Shown: positions 5,809 through 5,809 of the stretch, one piece after another
Layout: every line of letters starts with the position of its first letter
Numbering within the stretch: the stretch's first letter is position 1
Assembly (NCBI GenBank): GCA_017613485.1
Contig: JAGADS010000126.1
Location: 1-5,809 of the forward strand
DNA length: 5,809 nt
Direction of reading: 5' to 3'
From: Treponema sp.
Lineage (GTDB): Bacteria; Spirochaetota; Spirochaetia; Treponematales; Treponemataceae
The notes under the pieces: generated by a model
The model's database searches: none
What the model saw: only the letters and a program-made list of their open reading frames with translations
What the model was told of the DNA's origin: nothing
Program-made: the position numbers and the translations under genes

Positions 5809-5809
5809 C

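Noticed and set aside
1..5809. tRNA, rRNA, CRISPR array, riboswitch or insertion-sequence ends
   Set aside because: Coding sequence fills almost the whole window; the only gap above 20 bases (4948-5022) is explained by promoter, leader and terminator-like elements, and I saw no regularly spaced repeats.

Overview
The window is a gene-dense bacterial fragment. It has four genes on the + strand (bases 2-4493), facing two genes on the - strand (bases 4495-5808). Gene content points to a spirochaete, most likely a Treponema-like commensal or rumen/gut species. The reasons are a ClpC-type ATPase, a small PUR-domain nucleic-acid-binding protein (a family found mainly in spirochaetes and Bacteroidetes), and an Rpn/PDDEXK-type nuclease of the kind repeated in many Treponema genomes. 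Clear Shine-Dalgarno sequences in front of the genes argue against Bacteroidetes. This assignment is inference from family content, not a database match.

The + strand block looks like one operon. The 3' part of a clpC gene (5' end outside the window) is followed after 9 bases by a purine-type phosphoribosyltransferase gene. After 14 more bases comes a gene for an exported protein predicted to fold as a right-handed beta-helix. That gene's stop overlaps by one base the start of rnhB (ribonuclease HII). The Shine-Dalgarno of the phosphoribosyltransferase includes the clpC stop codon. The set mixes protein quality control, nucleotide salvage, an envelope protein of unknown role and removal of ribonucleotides from DNA. 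It looks like a housekeeping cotranscription unit rather than one pathway.

The - strand block holds a PUR-domain protein with a long Lys/Arg-rich tail and, upstream of it, an Rpn-family PD-(D/E)XK nuclease whose 5' end lies beyond the right edge. The 75-base gap between them carries a good sigma-70-like promoter for the PUR gene and a weak terminator-like hairpin with a T9 tract for the nuclease gene. The PUR gene and rnhB converge with one base between their stop codons, and a small inverted repeat is centred on that junction.

Both edge genes have tempting internal ATGs (bases 47 and 5763) that are not their real starts, because family-conserved sequence continues in frame to each window edge. 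The observation most worth testing is a strong in-frame internal ribosome binding site and ATG inside the Rpn nuclease gene. It would yield a 61-residue C-terminal protein, reminiscent of the intragenic antitoxins described for Escherichia coli Rpn proteins. I found no RNA genes, CRISPR arrays, insertion-sequence ends or long repeats. Apart from the 75-base gap, there is essentially no noncoding sequence.
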